Of a stretch of 64,000 nt of DNA, positions 20,509 through 32,959 are shown one piece after another. Positions within the stretch are counted from its first letter, which is position 1; the number at the start of each line of letters is the position of its first letter. This stretch comes from Lactarius indigo (Eukaryota; Basidiomycota; Agaricomycetes; Russulales; Russulaceae): positions 1 to 64,000 of the forward strand of contig JAFKAC010000140.1 in the NCBI GenBank assembly GCA_025766275.1. Direction: 5' to 3'. A model generated the notes under the pieces. It had not been told where the DNA came from and made no database searches. It saw only the letters and a list, made by a program, of their open reading frames with translations. The translations under genes were made by a program, and so were the position numbers.

Positions 20509-21808
20509 TGTAACACCACTACAGGGGTGTTAGGTATGACCTGTACCAAGTCAGTCAATATGTGGTAGTACAAGCTTGGTGGCTTGACTTCAGAAGGGTG
20601 ATACACAAGGATCACAAGGACATAAGTGTCATGGATGCTCTATTTTTGCCTTATCTTTTGTATTTTTACAGATTTATTTGGTAAGGATATGAGTCTCCAA
20701 CATTGCACTCAAATGTCCAAGTCCTTATCATTAGATATGATAAGATGGTTAGTCACATGATGCCAACATGCGCACCCACAAGCATGTGACCCTAGGATAG
20801 TAACTTCCTTATTGGATGTTACCTCTTTAGGTCACTTTCCTCATTAGTAAGGTAGTTTCTTATTGGATGATAAGCAGGGAAGGTTCTAGATAGTTCTAGA
20901 CTACATTGTCATAGGGTTGTGACTCATAGATAAGGACACATCATTGTTCTGTCAGCCTTAATGACTGTGCATCAGTCAGCACAATAGATAAGGCTATTAT
21001 TAGATACGACGCATCAGCATCTGACTCATTACTATTACACTTACCTTTAGTAACAAGGTTCTGTAGTAATTTGAACTCAGCCGCAGCATAGTACATAAAC
21101 CCTCATGTAGCATCCTGAGTGGAACCAACTTGTCCTCTTGGTTCTCCACTCAGCATGCCACTGCGTGATCACCTTGCCTATAGTCTTGAATAAAGACTTC
21201 AAGAGTGCATACTCTCTGCAGTAACTGTATGTTCAGCACGTGACTTGTCTCCATGCTAGGCTTGGGTGTGATCCCAGTTTAGTTCACTAACTTTCACCTT
21301 GGTCTAGTTGTACACGATAAGTCATACCGCTACAGTAAGCCACTTGGATCATAGAGGGGACCTAAGGTGTGAAGACCTAGTGAAGACGGGGGATTGCAAG
21401 ACAGGGAAAGCACAAGGGCATCCTTCGTTAGATGAGTGTAGTATTACACAGGAAGTCTAGTCTACCATACAAGCTAGATAGAGCTAGGTTTAAATAGGGA
21501 AAACTCTGTATGGCACATACAAACAGATGGTGCCATCGCTAGATCCAGAAACAATGGGAAGTACATAAGGGAAACAAAGCAAGGTCACAAACAGAATAAG
21601 GGGGAATCACACAGGCTTGCATGTGAGTGGGAACAAGATGGAAACTAGCACATGTCAAGCTTTACCAGAAGAGTCCATTGATAAGCAAGGCACATGATAG
21701 GAACCAGGTAAACATATTGTCCACATGGTCATACAGGGCTCGTATAGTATCAGGAAGGGAATAGTGAAGTAAAGAAAGAACAAGTCCAAAAGATAAGAAA
21801 TTGTAACA
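20509..21808 (-). repeat. LTR-B solo copy in G3, interrupted by LTR-C; TSD CAGGG
   Basis: Reads TGTAACACCACTAC to AGAAATTGTAACA, the reverse of the G2 LTR. Target duplications CAGGG lie at 20504-20508 and 21809-21813. It contains LTR-C copy 1 at 20627-21334; without that insert its length is about 590 bp, as in G2. The self-priming segment AAGTCTAGTC (reverse of GACTAGACTT) is conserved near 21455. Confidence 0.88.
20627..21334 (+). repeat. LTR-C copy 1, nested in LTR-B; TSD ATAAG/GTAAG
   Basis: Starts TGTCATGGATGCTC and ends CATACCGCTACA (708 bp). The flanks ATAAG (20622-20626) and GTAAG (21335-21339) match in 4 of 5 bases. It aligns end to end with copy 2 at 25303-26078, and the G2 LTR has an uninterrupted equivalent of the target. 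No internal domain of this family is present. Confidence 0.82.
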
Positions 21809-23958
21809 CAGGGCCTGCTGAGTGGGAAATGATTGGAGGCTTCTTCACTGAAGAGCCATGCAAATTCTTGATATTTGGCAGGTAATTCTGCCTTCATGGT
21901 ATATTGCTGAGTGGCAATGGCAAGATTGGTGGCAGTTGCCCTGATCTGACATCCTTCTTCAAATTGTTGTCATTGCTCATCAGTGATGACACAAGAGTGT
22001 ACAACTTTGTAGTTGTCATCCTATACAGAGGTGGCTGCAACAACAGGTTGGATTTGCTCAATACAAGGGTTTACAGACTGAATGACAATGGGGAGCATTC
22101 CCTTGTGTATAATCACCTGGGACCATTTGATTTGAGGGTCATACGTGGCCAGCCAGGGGTATCCTAGTACTATGTCTTCATTCCCTATATCGGTGATAAG
22201 GAAACACATTTCCTTGTTAATTCCTTTAGTTTGTACATTGACATTGACATAATGGGTGATACACCCAGCTTTATTTTCTGTATTATTGATATTCCATACC
22301 TTCTTCAGGTTGTCAAATAGTTTTGTCCCAAATCCCATCCTTTTGACAAAGGATGGTCTCATGAAGCAGTGTGTTGCTCCTGAGTCTACTAATGCGTGTA
22401 TGTCAGCCATTGTGTAACTTGTGCAAATTGAAACTGGAACTCTCATAGAGCAATAGTGAGTCATGATTACACTGTTACAATTAACTGCCCTCACCCAGGC
22501 TGATGGGTTCAGGTGTCCTAAAAACCCTCCTTCTTCCACAACTGCTGGAGGATAATGTCTTTTACATTGTCTGATTCACTGGCCACTCTGTTAAGCCAGT
22601 CACTAGCACATTGTTGTGGTGGTGCTTCCTGGACCATGTGTGTGGCAACTTCTGGCTCTTGTTGATGATAGTTGGTGTCTATGAACCAACTGCTTGATGC
22701 TTGAGGTTGTTGATAACCTCCATATTGTTATCTGGGGGTGGTACAGTCTCAACTGAAGTGGCCATCTTGTCCACAGTTATAGCAGGTTACAGGCCTTTGT
22801 CTGCCTTGCCCCCCTCCTCTTTGTAAGAATCCTCCACATGGTCAATATGGGGGACATGGAGTGAGTATATCCTCTGCTCCTGCAAGTCACCCTCAGATGC
22901 AATCAGCCAATGTATCCATGGTGTTAGGATCACAGTATTGTAGGTTGCACAGCTGCCAAGAACAGCACAGGGGTCCTTGCCACTGACATTGTTGCTGTTG
23001 ACACAGTTGTCCTTGGTTTTGTCCTTGTGGTGCTCCTCGATTAAGTATCACTTTGAGGTGCATGTACTGCTGTTGGTGAGTAGTGGCAGCTTCCTTCCAT
23101 TGTTGATAGTTGCAGGGATTGTTGAGAGTGTAGACCTTTTCATATAGGTCTTTTGGTAGTCCCCCCATGAACAAGTCAAGTGCCTGGGGGTTATCGAGCC
23201 AATACTGAGCACAGCATACTAGTTGCTCAAACTGAGTGCAATACTCATCTAGATTACCACTAATCATCTTGAGCCCTTTCTTGAGTTCATATTGGGCTTG
23301 CTCCTGCTCCATCATGTTGTGGAAGTGCTGCATAAAGCTGTGTGTGACTTCATTCCATAGTCCTTCACTTGTTCAGGGTATGCTGGCTTGTATTTGACCA
23401 TTGAGCCATGTAAGCATGGTTAATACCCATTCACTAACGTTGATGCCCTTGATAAAGGAGAGGAAAAGTAGGGCTCATTGGTAGGGTGTTGCCATGATGC
23501 CTTCATCTGCATTTATGCCCCAGTAAATGCCATTGTGTAAGAAATGCTTCAACTTTGGCATGTTCTCCATCAAATACTGTGGGTGCTTTGCCAGCTAATT
23601 TGTTGTTTTGGGGAGGGGGTACTGCACCTGGTAGTCTGCTTCTGAACAGTCCTCCCCCTGGTGGTCCTCCTGGATACCTGCTGGGGAATCCTCCAAATCC
23701 CCCTCCATGTGGAAGTGACCCTCCTCCAGGTAGTCCTTCAGGGGGTTCTCTACTGCTAGGCAGATTGGGTATGTCTGGTCCTATGGTGTGGTGAATTGCT
23801 ACATCATTGTCAGTCATACAATGACTGGTTTGTGGATTGATGGGGGCCAATATGGCCTGTGCTTCTTGTGTAATGCATTGTTGTTCTTTGCATGCCAGCT
23901 GATCAAGGGTATCAGTGGTCAGTTGTTCTTCTTCTTGAGTGATAGTAGCAGTGGCCAT
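21809..23958 (-). pseudogene. G3: antisense Gypsy gag, protease and start of RT
   Basis: Read from 23958 downwards. Gag starts MATATITQEEEQ, followed by a Gly/Pro-rich stretch and VFDGEHAKVEAFLTQW; a capsid segment lies at 22893-23333 (LDEYCTQFEQLV, ALDLFMGGLPKDLYE). The protease is at 22021-22539 with IHALVDSGATHCFM, MCFLITDIGNEDIVLGYPW. The linker to RT (21814-21897) reads LPAKYQEFAWLFSEEASNHFP and stops at LTR-B. Stops and frameshifts are present throughout. No LTR of its own remains: an LTR-A fragment abuts its upstream end and the pol is truncated at 20216. Compared with G2 the capsid is clearly diverged, so it is a different family. Confidence 0.78.
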
Positions 23959-23977
23959 TGCAACTGCTGGTGAGAAA

Positions 23978-24268
23978 TACACAAATGGAGAACAAGGAGT
24001 GCAGAACAAAAGAAAGTCCAGACTGAAATGATATCATAATGACATCACGATAAAGATAGAACTAAACAAAGGTGTAGTACAATGACAGGTCCAGAGGAGT
24101 CCCCATGACATCATAGTACAGTGATGTCATCAATAAGTAAATACAAGGCATTCAAGATTGTACAGATCAATATCTAATCTACAAGTCCTGTATATCTAAT
24201 CTAAAGCAGTCCATGCTGCAAGTCTGGTCCATATGAGCCACTAAGTGTGCAAGGGTCACTTATCAACA
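23978..24268 (-). repeat. LTR-A copy 7: reversed fragment between G3 and hAT
   Basis: Matches LTR-A from ACAAATGGAGAACAAGG-like sequence to CACTTATCAACA at 24268. The TGATGAACAG half is missing, as in copy 6, and the flanks show no duplication. It sits between the 5' end of G3 gag and the broken 3' end of the hAT gene. Confidence 0.75.
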
Positions 24269-25080
24269 GGAGGGGGTACAGTTGATCTAGTAGGGGCTCT
24301 AGATGGTGTGTACAATGGTCTGAGCTACTTAGAATTTTTGTCTTAGAGTAGCATGATAAAATTAAAAGCACTCACTGCATCAAGTAGGTGGCACTTTACT
24401 GCTTCAGAAACATTTGATTGGTAGTGTTGCTTGAACCATTCAAGCTTTGTCAAAGGGTTAAGAACTGTTCACATGAGATGAGAAATTATGCAGAATATTA
24501 AGACAGCCACTCACCCATTGAAAGCTGATATACCGGAATGTCAAGGGCCTGGATAGAATATGGAACTATCTTCTCTGAAGCTTTTCCAATAATAAGACCA
24601 ATATCCTGTCTCTCAGTCTCCAAGGTATTTGCCAAGTCATTCAGGGTTTTTAAAAAGCCCTCAAATGCAGCAACTGTGCCACAAAGTGTTGGCATCTTCT
24701 CATAAGAAAGTGATTGCTGATACCAGATGGGAATCTAATAAATAAATTAATATACAATTAGAGAGAGAAAATGTCTGCACACCGGAAGAATTCTCTGAAG
24801 TCCCCCAAGAATCCTCCAATCCTCCTCATCTAATGGATCTGGCCCTCCCTCCTGAGTAAACCTATCAATTGCCTAACTAAAAGTTAGCATTAGAATTTAT
24901 TAAATGGCTTAAAACATACCTCTCTCAAAATAAATGCCATCTTGATCACTAAATAGGCAGAGGACCACCTGGTCTCCACATCAAGAATTAATTGAAAAGG
25001 AGGCACATTTGACTCCTTTGCAATTGCAGAAAATGTATCACACCTTCATGATGAGTTGTGGATCTATTATAAATAAGTTA

Positions 25081-25146
25081 GAAAAAGAAAAAGAAAAAGA
25101 AAAAGAAAAAGAAAAAGAAAAAGAAAAAGAAAAAGAAAAAGAAAAA
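25081..25146. repeat. (GAAAAA)n microsatellite
   Basis: About eleven tandem copies of the hexamer, in what should be an intron of the hAT gene. Confidence 0.9.
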
Positions 25147-25302
25147 AGAAAACAAAGCATCTAAAAAGTGTTAGTAAAAAAAACATATTAAATAGTTTGA
25201 CACTTACCTGATGTGGCGCTGCTCTGCAGAAAACCCAGTATTAGGATATTGCTTCTTTAACTGAGTTTCTAGTGCCTCCATCATAGAGCTGTTGTTGGAT
25301 GC

Positions 25303-26078
25303 TGTCACGGACGCTCTATTTTTGCCTTATTTTTCTGTACTCTTACGGATTTATTTGGTAAAGATATAAGTTTCCAACGTTGCGTCAAACATCCAAGTCC
25401 TTATCATTAGATATGATAAGATGATTAGTCATGTGATGCCAACATGTGCACCCACAAGCACGTGACCCTGGGACAGTAACTTCCTTGTTAGGAGTTACCT
25501 CTTTAGGTCACTTTCCGCATTAGTAAAGTAGTTTCTCATTGGACGATAAGCAGGGAACATTCTAGATAGTTCTAGACTACGTTGTCATAGGGTTGTGACT
25601 CATAGATAAGGACACGTCATTGTTCTGTCAGCGTTAATGACTGTGCATCAGTCAGCACAACAGATAACGCTATTATTAGACACGACGTGTCAGCATCTGA
25701 CTCATTACTATTACCCATACCGTTAGTAACAAGGTTTTATAGTAATTCAAACTCAGCCGCAGCATAGTACATAAACCCTCATGTAGCGTCCTGAGTGGAA
25801 CCAACTTGTCCTCTTGGTTCTCCACTCAGGTGCGTATCTCCCTTGTAACTCCCTTACTCTTCCCAATGTTAACTTGTCCTCTTGGTTCTCCACTCAGCGT
25901 GCCACTGCGTGATCACCTTGCCTTTGACCTTGTATAAAGGTCTTACGTGTGCATACCCTCCGCAGTGACTGTACGTTTGGCGCGTGACTTGTCTCCGCGC
26001 TAGGCTTGAGCGTGTTACCGGTTCAGTTCACTAACACTTCCCTTGGTCTAGTTGTACGCAATAAGTCATACCACTACA
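25303..26078 (+). repeat. LTR-C copy 2: solo LTR in the hAT gene, TSD GATGC
   Basis: TGTCACGGACGCTC to CATACCACTACA, 776 bp, with target duplications GATGC at 25298-25302 and 26079-26083. A TATA-like TGTATAAAGG is at 25931-25940, which suggests plus orientation. It carries a local duplication of AACTTGTCCTCTTGGTTCTC (25801 and 25869) that partly explains its greater length than copy 1. Copy 1 has many C/G to T/A differences from it. Confidence 0.9.
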
Positions 26079-27221
26079 GATGCATTATCTGTTGTTATCC
26101 AACCAATCTTTATTTTAAAAAAAATTAATTAGCTGATTTTTTTTTATAAAATAAAGTAGACATTACGTTTCTTTCAAGCCCCATCCTAGTAATGATAAAA
26201 TGAAAGACCTCAGCTAACCTCTCTCCAGTGTGGGACCCAGGAAAATAGACAAATCCAATAAGGTCAGCTCTAAGGGTCAGCTTTTGCTAGCCATCTTGAG
26301 TCTGGATCTGCTCCAGCCAGTGAGCAGTAACAGCCATGTATGGCTTGAGGTCAGGGTCTGTCCACATGTCTGTGGTAAAAGAGACCCTCCCAAAGCAGCT
26401 TGTCTAAATAGAAGTTACCCCTCAAGCACTAAGATATAATAATAAAACATTCCCTGAATATGCTGAGACAAATTGTGGAGTGCCTCTGTACAGTTCTCCA
26501 CAATGCACTTCTGCATAGTGGTCCTGTGAGGGATGTCTGCATCACTCAGCTCAGGGTGGAGTAAGAGACACAGGTGGCAGAACTCTGGTCTCTCCACAAT
26601 CATTATAGGCTAAAAAAAATAAAAAAACTCACAAGCAAAACTTGCACTGTTTCTTCCCATCAACAGCTTGAAAAAACCTCAAGGTATCATCACCTAAGCC
26701 CAGCCTTGAACCAGCTTTTTGAGTCCTTCTTGGGTGGTGAGTTGGAGTTGGAGGGTCAGAGCTGCCTTGCTGAGGGCTATTCAAATTAGTGTCACCCTCC
26801 TGAGAGCCATCTGACCCATTTCCAAGGTCAAAGTTCTCAGGTTGGGGCAAGCTAAGGCCTCCCTGTATTAAATTTGTTAAAAAATAATGATAAATTCAAC
26901 AAAATAAATACCCACTTGATTGGAAGCCTGAGCAGGTGAAGAATCTACGAAGGGGTCCTCTCCCTGCTGTGAGGGTCTAGGGGGGCCACCTGAAGCCAAG
27001 CCTAAAGCCACAGAAGAGCCTAGATCAAAGTGCACATGTCTGGCACTGGCAACTGATGTCTGAGCAGCTGTGGATGAAACTAACATAATATAAGTGTATG
27101 GATACCATTAAAACAATGAGTACATACCATCAAGCTGAAAAGACAATTCCAAAGCACAACCAGGAAGCTCCCACTGTTTGCCCTGGCTCTTCTTGGTCTT
27201 TGGCCTTTTTGGAGTCCTTTT

Positions 27222-27783
27222 TGTTGATAAGTGACCCACACGCACTTAGTGGCTTATATGGACCAGACTTGCAGCATGGACTGCTTTAGATTAGATTGAT
27301 TGGACTTGTAGATTACTTACATTTGATCTGTACAATCTAGCACTTATCATTGCGTTGTGTATGACATCACTGTACTTAATGATATCATAGATCTGGACTC
27401 AGCATTGTATTCAACGCCTTTGTACTTTCCTTTGTTCTATCTTTATCATGATATCATTATGATGTCATTTACTTCTGGACTCTCTTTGTTCTGCGCTCCT
27501 TGTTCTCCATTAAGCACACTCCTTTGTCCCACATGTAGAACAATGTCCCTTGTGGTCTGTGACCCTATGTTACTTCTCTTGTACTAGTGTCACTCTCCTG
27601 TATAGTATAAGTAGTAGGCTTGTACACTCCTGGTCCACATCAGTTCCTCACCGCTCTGTGTGCCAGACTATTACTCTGCTTCACTTGCTTGACACTCCCC
27701 TCTGCTGCTATCCAGTTGCTGCCTGTATCTCACCACAGTCACCTTGCCACTGTGAGTATAGGTTCTGTCTTTGCTGTTCATCA
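27222..27783 (+). repeat. LTR-A copy 8: solo LTR in hAT exon 1, TSD CTTTT
   Basis: TGTTGATAAGTGACCC to CTGTTCATCA, 562 bp, flanked by CTTTT at 27217-27221 and 27784-27788. Removing it and one CTTTT restores the Lys/Arg/Pro-rich N-terminus of the transposase. Confidence 0.92.
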
Positions 27784-27824
27784 CTTTTGGGTGTTGAAGG
27801 GGCCCTCTTCCTAGATCCAGCCAT

Positions 27825-28913
27825 AGTAGACAAAGCCAAGAGTGATACAAATAAAATCTGAGAAGCAGGTGAAGTGGATCAGCTGAGATCAGGCAGAGAT
27901 GAGGAGAGATGAAAGCGCAGCAAACAGCAGGAGCTGAGACAAGAGCATGGGAATGTGCAGTGTCATGCGGTGGCTGCAAAACTTTCTTCCACTTGCGCTG
28001 CACAACTTGCATTCATGCTCATGCTTGCAGCACAACCCACCCTCTCTCCTGGCCCTATGGTAAGTGGCCAATTTCTTCTGCCTGGCTCATTGACCTGCCT
28101 GAACACACTGCGCACACCCTCACAGGCAACAAGGCAGCAGCAGGAGCTGCCCTGGGCAACAACTGAGCCTATGCGCCAGGCATCACCCTCATGGACAAGC
28201 CACCACCCTTGGCCCTCATGCCAATTTCTGTGACCTTTTACAAGATTAGCTAGGTGAGTACTTAGCCTTATTCCAACAACACTCTGCTGTTGCTAATCAG
28301 GTCACTGTCTGTAGCACAGGATTTGTGTGGCAACAACAACAACAACAACAACAACAATGATGACAATGATGACAATGGCAACTACAACAACAATGATAAC
28401 AACAACTATGACAATGACAACTATGATAATGACAACAATGATCACAATGACAACAACAATGGCGACAGTGACAACAGCGACAACAACAATGGCAATGGCA
28501 ATGGTGACAACAATGACAATGAATATGTGGCTTTGATTCAGTGGGCACCTGGACAGTAGATACAAAATCAATTGTATTATCTTACTGTAGTCTAGACTAA
28601 TACATTTGGTTTACTCTAATGTTGTCAGAGTTTGTGCAAGGTCATCTGAGGAGACACCAAGAAAGACGACTTATCAGCGGACACTGGACATGCATGCTAG
28701 ATTGAAATTGAGCAGATATATTCCATTTTCAGCCAGCTTGTTCCTGGCTCAGCCAGACAAAAGCCATTCTCGCCCACTCACACATACTGATGAGGCAGGT
28801 GAGCCCTGCCTAATCTGGTCATTCCTAATTGAGCCTGGCTCAGCCCAGCTCAGCCAGCTTGCAAGCTGAGCTGAGCCATTATTGGTCATGAGCCAATGTG
28901 TCAGCTTGGCTCA
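27825..28913. other. Upstream of hAT; unassigned, with low-complexity tract
   Basis: No supportable gene. The first part should contain the hAT promoter and terminal repeat, which I could not delimit. At 28800-28920 there is a cluster of GCTCAGC/GCTGAGC-type inverted motifs around CAGCTTGCAAGCTG. Confidence 0.35.
28334..28520. repeat. AAC/GAC/AAT trinucleotide-like low-complexity tract
   Basis: Imperfect CAACAA, GACAA and AATGA repeats, starting with nine uninterrupted AAC units (28335-28361 or so). It translates to an Asn/Asp-rich run on the plus strand, but there is no support for a real gene. Confidence 0.8.
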
Positions 28914-29497
28914 TGTTATGCCCTAGCAGGGGCATGGGTTCTGGAGGTTCTAAGTCACACAAGTATCAAGTGAAGACATCTGTTGTCTTATTGCTATGAA
29001 ATACAAGTGGCAAAAGTGTGGCACAATGTGCAGCACTACTCTGTAATGTAAGGCTCCTCGCCCGAAGTGTCTAACACTTCTCTACACTTGATCTTGCTAG
29101 TGCACAGAGTATAACAGGTGTGACACATTGATATAGTTCAACTGCAAAGACTCTGAAGTGTCCTGATTAAGGACTAAGGTAGGGGATGCAGAAGAAGAGG
29201 GGAATAGAGCAATGTCACACCAAGGTACAAAGGCAAGGTTGCTAGATTGCAAACAAAGTCAAGTCTGGCTTCCTACAGTCTATATAGTACAAGTTTATAT
29301 AGGGTGAGGTTCCAAACAACGTGAACACAGGCCCACACAGTAACAAAGAGACTAAATGGAACAAGGGGGTACTCAGATCAAAGGCAAACAACGCCACTAA
29401 TAATAGTAGCTCCTTTGGTAACAAAGTATGGGACAGAAGGAGAAAGAACAAGATGAGAACATACTGTAACTGAGGTCTGAAGTGTCAGATCATAACA
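28914..29497 (-). repeat. Solo LTR family E, TSD GCTCA
   Basis: TGTTATGCCC to AGATCATAACA, 584 bp, with 7-bp inverted ends (TGTTATG/CATAACA) and target duplications GCTCA at 28909-28913 and 29498-29502. A TATATA-containing stretch on the minus strand (near 29280-29300) suggests reverse orientation. Size and ends resemble the G1 and G2 LTRs, so it is probably a Gypsy LTR. Confidence 0.87.
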
Positions 29498-30466
29498 GCT
29501 CAGCTGCCACACCTTTCAAACATGTCTCTCCAGTAGGTGCTGCCATACACTTGGCTGGCATCTCTTCAACCACCAGACTGCACAAGAGGCATCTATGGCA
29601 TCACTCTACCCTCCAAACTGGTAGTGCTTGCCAGGGCTCCCATCTGCCCTGGTAACATTGTCTCATGCAGGCATACACTTCCAATTCCAATGTGAGATCC
29701 CCATATTTGTGTGCTATGAGGTACAGTTGCAAATTGTTGACTGCAACCACAAATGGGTACAATTCACTCTCTCACTCACCCACCTGACCCCTGCTCATCT
29801 TCTATTTCATTTAGTTCTATATCATCCTCCACTTCATCTTGCACCACAAGCCTGCATTGTGTCAGTCTGTGCCATCCACCACCATCAGCCCCAGCTCAAA
29901 ACAGATGAGACAGCAGCTCCTCCTCAGTGCCATTAGCCTCCAGCACAAACCTCAAAGTACATATCATGTGTGCTGTAGCTGTGGTGTACAGAGCCCAAGC
30001 CAGACAGTGCAACACTCCACTACATCTCGCTGAATGCAATGATGTTTAAGCACAGGAGAATCATGGTTCCACACACACTCATGCTCATGGGCAAGGGATT
30101 CAGCACAACACACAAACAGGGTGCTGCTATACATGTGTGTGCACAGTGGAGCTCAGGAACAAGGGGATGTACAAGCCGTACCAGGGCTCATCTCCACCCA
30201 TTCAGCATCAAGACACAGATGTGTGTCATGTGCCAGTAGCATGTCCTCATGAGTTCCTGGGTAAAACAGACAGATGCCCTTCCACTCTCCACCACACCTG
30301 GGCCCTCCCTGCAGGGCATCCTCACCACACTCTGAGTACCCAGAAACCACAAATCACATACAGGGATGGTCATTCCAACTGAGAATTATAACCATGGTTA
30401 GTCTGCCATTAAATCTGTGGCAAAGGTGTATGTTTGAGGGTACAGTGTGTAAGTTGAAATGCAGAC
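29498..30466. other. Unassigned, possibly the 3' part of the DUF6589-like element
   Basis: Nearly 1 kb with short broken frames on both strands. One minus-strand segment (about 29700-29790) reads LQLYLIAHKYGDLTLELEVYA and could be an old coding piece, but I do not recognise it. Confidence 0.35.
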
Positions 30467-30850
30467 TCAACCATGGCAGCTCCTGAACACCTCAATCAGA
30501 GGCAACTGCTTATATATATACTCAATGGTGTTATTTGGGCCACTCCCCAAATAAATGGCCTGGTTTGAAGCCAATGATGGTAAGTCTGGGCTTGTATAAC
30601 TTTGTAATGCGTGTTTGCTCACCTTTGTATAAAGGTTATTCCACTCTACCAGCCAGTCAACAGGGCAGAAGGCATTGGGCTTCCCTGTTGGTTTACACAG
30701 CAAATTCATGTGGACTATATGACTGTCATTTCTCAGATGAGTACCCCATCTTGCTGGCTTCTACATGGAACTCACCTCAGATCAGGAGGATACACCTTGT
30801 GTAAGTTCTTCATGAACCTTGCCAGCATGATGCATAGTTATGTTTTCCCA

Positions 30851-31725
30851 GGACTCCTTGAACCAGAACCACCACCATCTTAAACTTTCTCCCATGCCAT
30901 GGCATCAGATGCATCACCTTTGCCCCCTCCCTCACCACCCCTGTCACCCTCTCAGGGAACTGAAAGGCACCATCTCCAAGCTTGGCCCTCAAGCCAGGCA
31001 GGTTACTGGCCCCCAATACCCTACACATAAATCCAACCCCAAAACCTCAATCCCCACCCCAACACCACAACCCCCCCTTCCCACACCACCACACACAACC
31101 CCACATATGCCACCCTAACATTCACCTAGAGGCCAAGTTGGGTTCAACACCCCTCCTCACTTATGCCACACTCTTCCTCTTCCCTTGTTCTAGCCTTTAA
31201 AGACCCCACAGGTGAGGCACTTCAACAGCTGATCAAGATCAAGACCCTACACATATTTGGCACAGAAGCACCAGTCAGAGCATGGCAAGATAAGAAGAAA
31301 CCTCAATTGCACACCAAACCTCCCACTCAAACACCTGAATCCTAAGCCAAACAAGGGCAACAAAGCCCAAGACTCCCCCTGGACCCCTCTGAGCAGCTTG
31401 GATTATTGAAGGAAGCCCTGGATGACAATTCCAACAAGGAAATCAGCTTAATATTGACCCCCCCAGCTGCCAACACAAGAAGCAAAGCAGATAACCCTGC
31501 AATAACTCACCTTGGCACCAACAAGTGCCCCAGTGCCCCTAACAACAAGCACACAGCAAAGCCACCCACAAGGGCAGGGAAGTCCTAAGTCAGAAGGGAA
31601 GAGAGTTGCACATGAGATGGTCACTACAATCACCTACATTAGTTATTTGATGTGAAGTGCTGTAGAGTTCTGTACTCTGCAGTGCATGGAAATGGAATAT
31701 ATATATATAAAATTTAAAAAAAAAA
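30851..31725 (+). mobile_element. A-tailed retroposon, 875 bp, TSD GTTTTCCCA
   Basis: Inserted in the DUF6589-like gene. Identical 9-bp flanks GTTTTCCCA lie at 30842-30850 and 31726-31734, and the insert ends in TATATATATA followed by an A-rich tail at 31710-31725. That is the signature of target-primed reverse transcription (LINE-type machinery). The body is Pro/Thr-rich when translated (30900-31580) with stops; it could be a 5'-truncated LINE or a SINE-like element. No RT domain is visible. Confidence 0.75.
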
Positions 31726-32959
31726 GTTTTCCCATGGCACAGAAGATATATATCCATGGTAAGAATGAGGCCTCAACATAACCAATGTCCCCAGTGTTTA
31801 TGGCACCACAAAGGTCAACATAGAGGAGGTAATTCCTGTTCACAGAGTCTGGCTCTTGAATTGCTGATCTCTTTCAGTCTTAGGTTTTGTGTGCAACTTT
31901 GATAGACTCTCCATTGTTGTCACATATTTCCAAACAATCTCTGATTGTATCCAGGTGTTCCTTTGTCAAGAGATCACCATGGACAAAGATGACAAACTCA
32001 GACATGTTGACATTTCCACTAGTTGAGAACCCAGGTTCTGTAGGGTCACCTAGACCACCTTGCTGGAGTAAGTTTTCCATAACTTCAATATTTCCATCAA
32101 CTGATGACTGTTTAATCTTCATGGACCTCATAGGTATCTGTTCTGTCTTTGTTAATGGAATTGCAAAGATTGAGTCAATCATCCAAATGCCTCTAGTTGT
32201 GGACTGATGTCTTTTCCTGGGCTTGGTTGATTGTAGTGGTCTGTCAGATGGTATTTCACCAGATGGAATTCATCAAATACCACAGGTGAGGCCAAGGGTG
32301 ACAGGTTGTGAGGATCCATCTTCCACAGCACCTTGGAACACTGCAACACCTCAACATCATCAACACCCACAAGAGGTATTGCTGTAGCAGAGGTGGTGCT
32401 CACAAATGATGACTGGTGAGTGAGTGTTGGTTGGCTCAGAGGTCATGAAATTGATGTCAAAGTTACCATAGGCAATGGTCACTTTGAGTGAGTGCAGACT
32501 CTCTTTGATCCTATGCATGCTGTCATTTGACATTGACTTCATGGCCCTCTGGATGGACTTGATGCATATTGACAGGCCTGCATGTGCAAGGACTTCAATG
32601 ACATGCTGAGGAACATTTGCTGAGTGTACAAAGATCCCCATGACACTCTGTAAGTAATTGCAGTTTTTGTTTGTGCTCTTAAGGATGATATATAGACAAC
32701 TGTTTTCTGAGGAAGTGTTGTGTATAGGTAAACAATATATGATGTTCATATGGAGCCATAATGCACAATAACCCAAAGGGCTGTAGTATTCTTTGCAGAC
32801 ACACCTTTCCACATTGTCTTCTGAGGGTGCCTCAAGTCATCTTCTAAATCTGAATCTGAGTCGGTACCATCATCCCCTTTAGTCCCACTGGCAGGTGTAT
32901 CTTTGCCAAGCTCTCCAAGATCTCTTTCAGACTCATCAAAGAGCTTGGATAAGTTGATG

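Larger units (their letters stand above)
24330..27824 (-). pseudogene. hAT-family transposase with BED-type finger, disrupted by two LTRs
   Basis: DNA-transposon transposase. The start ATG at 27822-27824 opens MAGSRKRAPSTPK, which is cut at 27783 by LTR-A copy 8 and resumes as RTPKRPKTKKSQ. After an intron with donor GTATGT comes a Ser/Pro-rich exon (27086-26920), then an exon ending FFQAVDGKKQCKFC, the BED-finger start. Further exons give RPEFCHLCLLLHPELSDADI, then FPGSHTGERLAEVF and GWITTDNAS; LTR-C copy 2 lies inside that motif. It continues NNSSMMEALETQLKK, DVETRWSSAYLVIKMA, and finally KLEWFKQHYQ near 24400. The C-terminal dimerisation region is lost at 24268. Introns are small with GT-AG ends. 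Confidence 0.82.

Noticed and set aside
28290..28571. Asn/Asp-rich open frame with counterparts on the other strand
   Set aside because: Product of a trinucleotide-like repeat; no start context, introns or domain.
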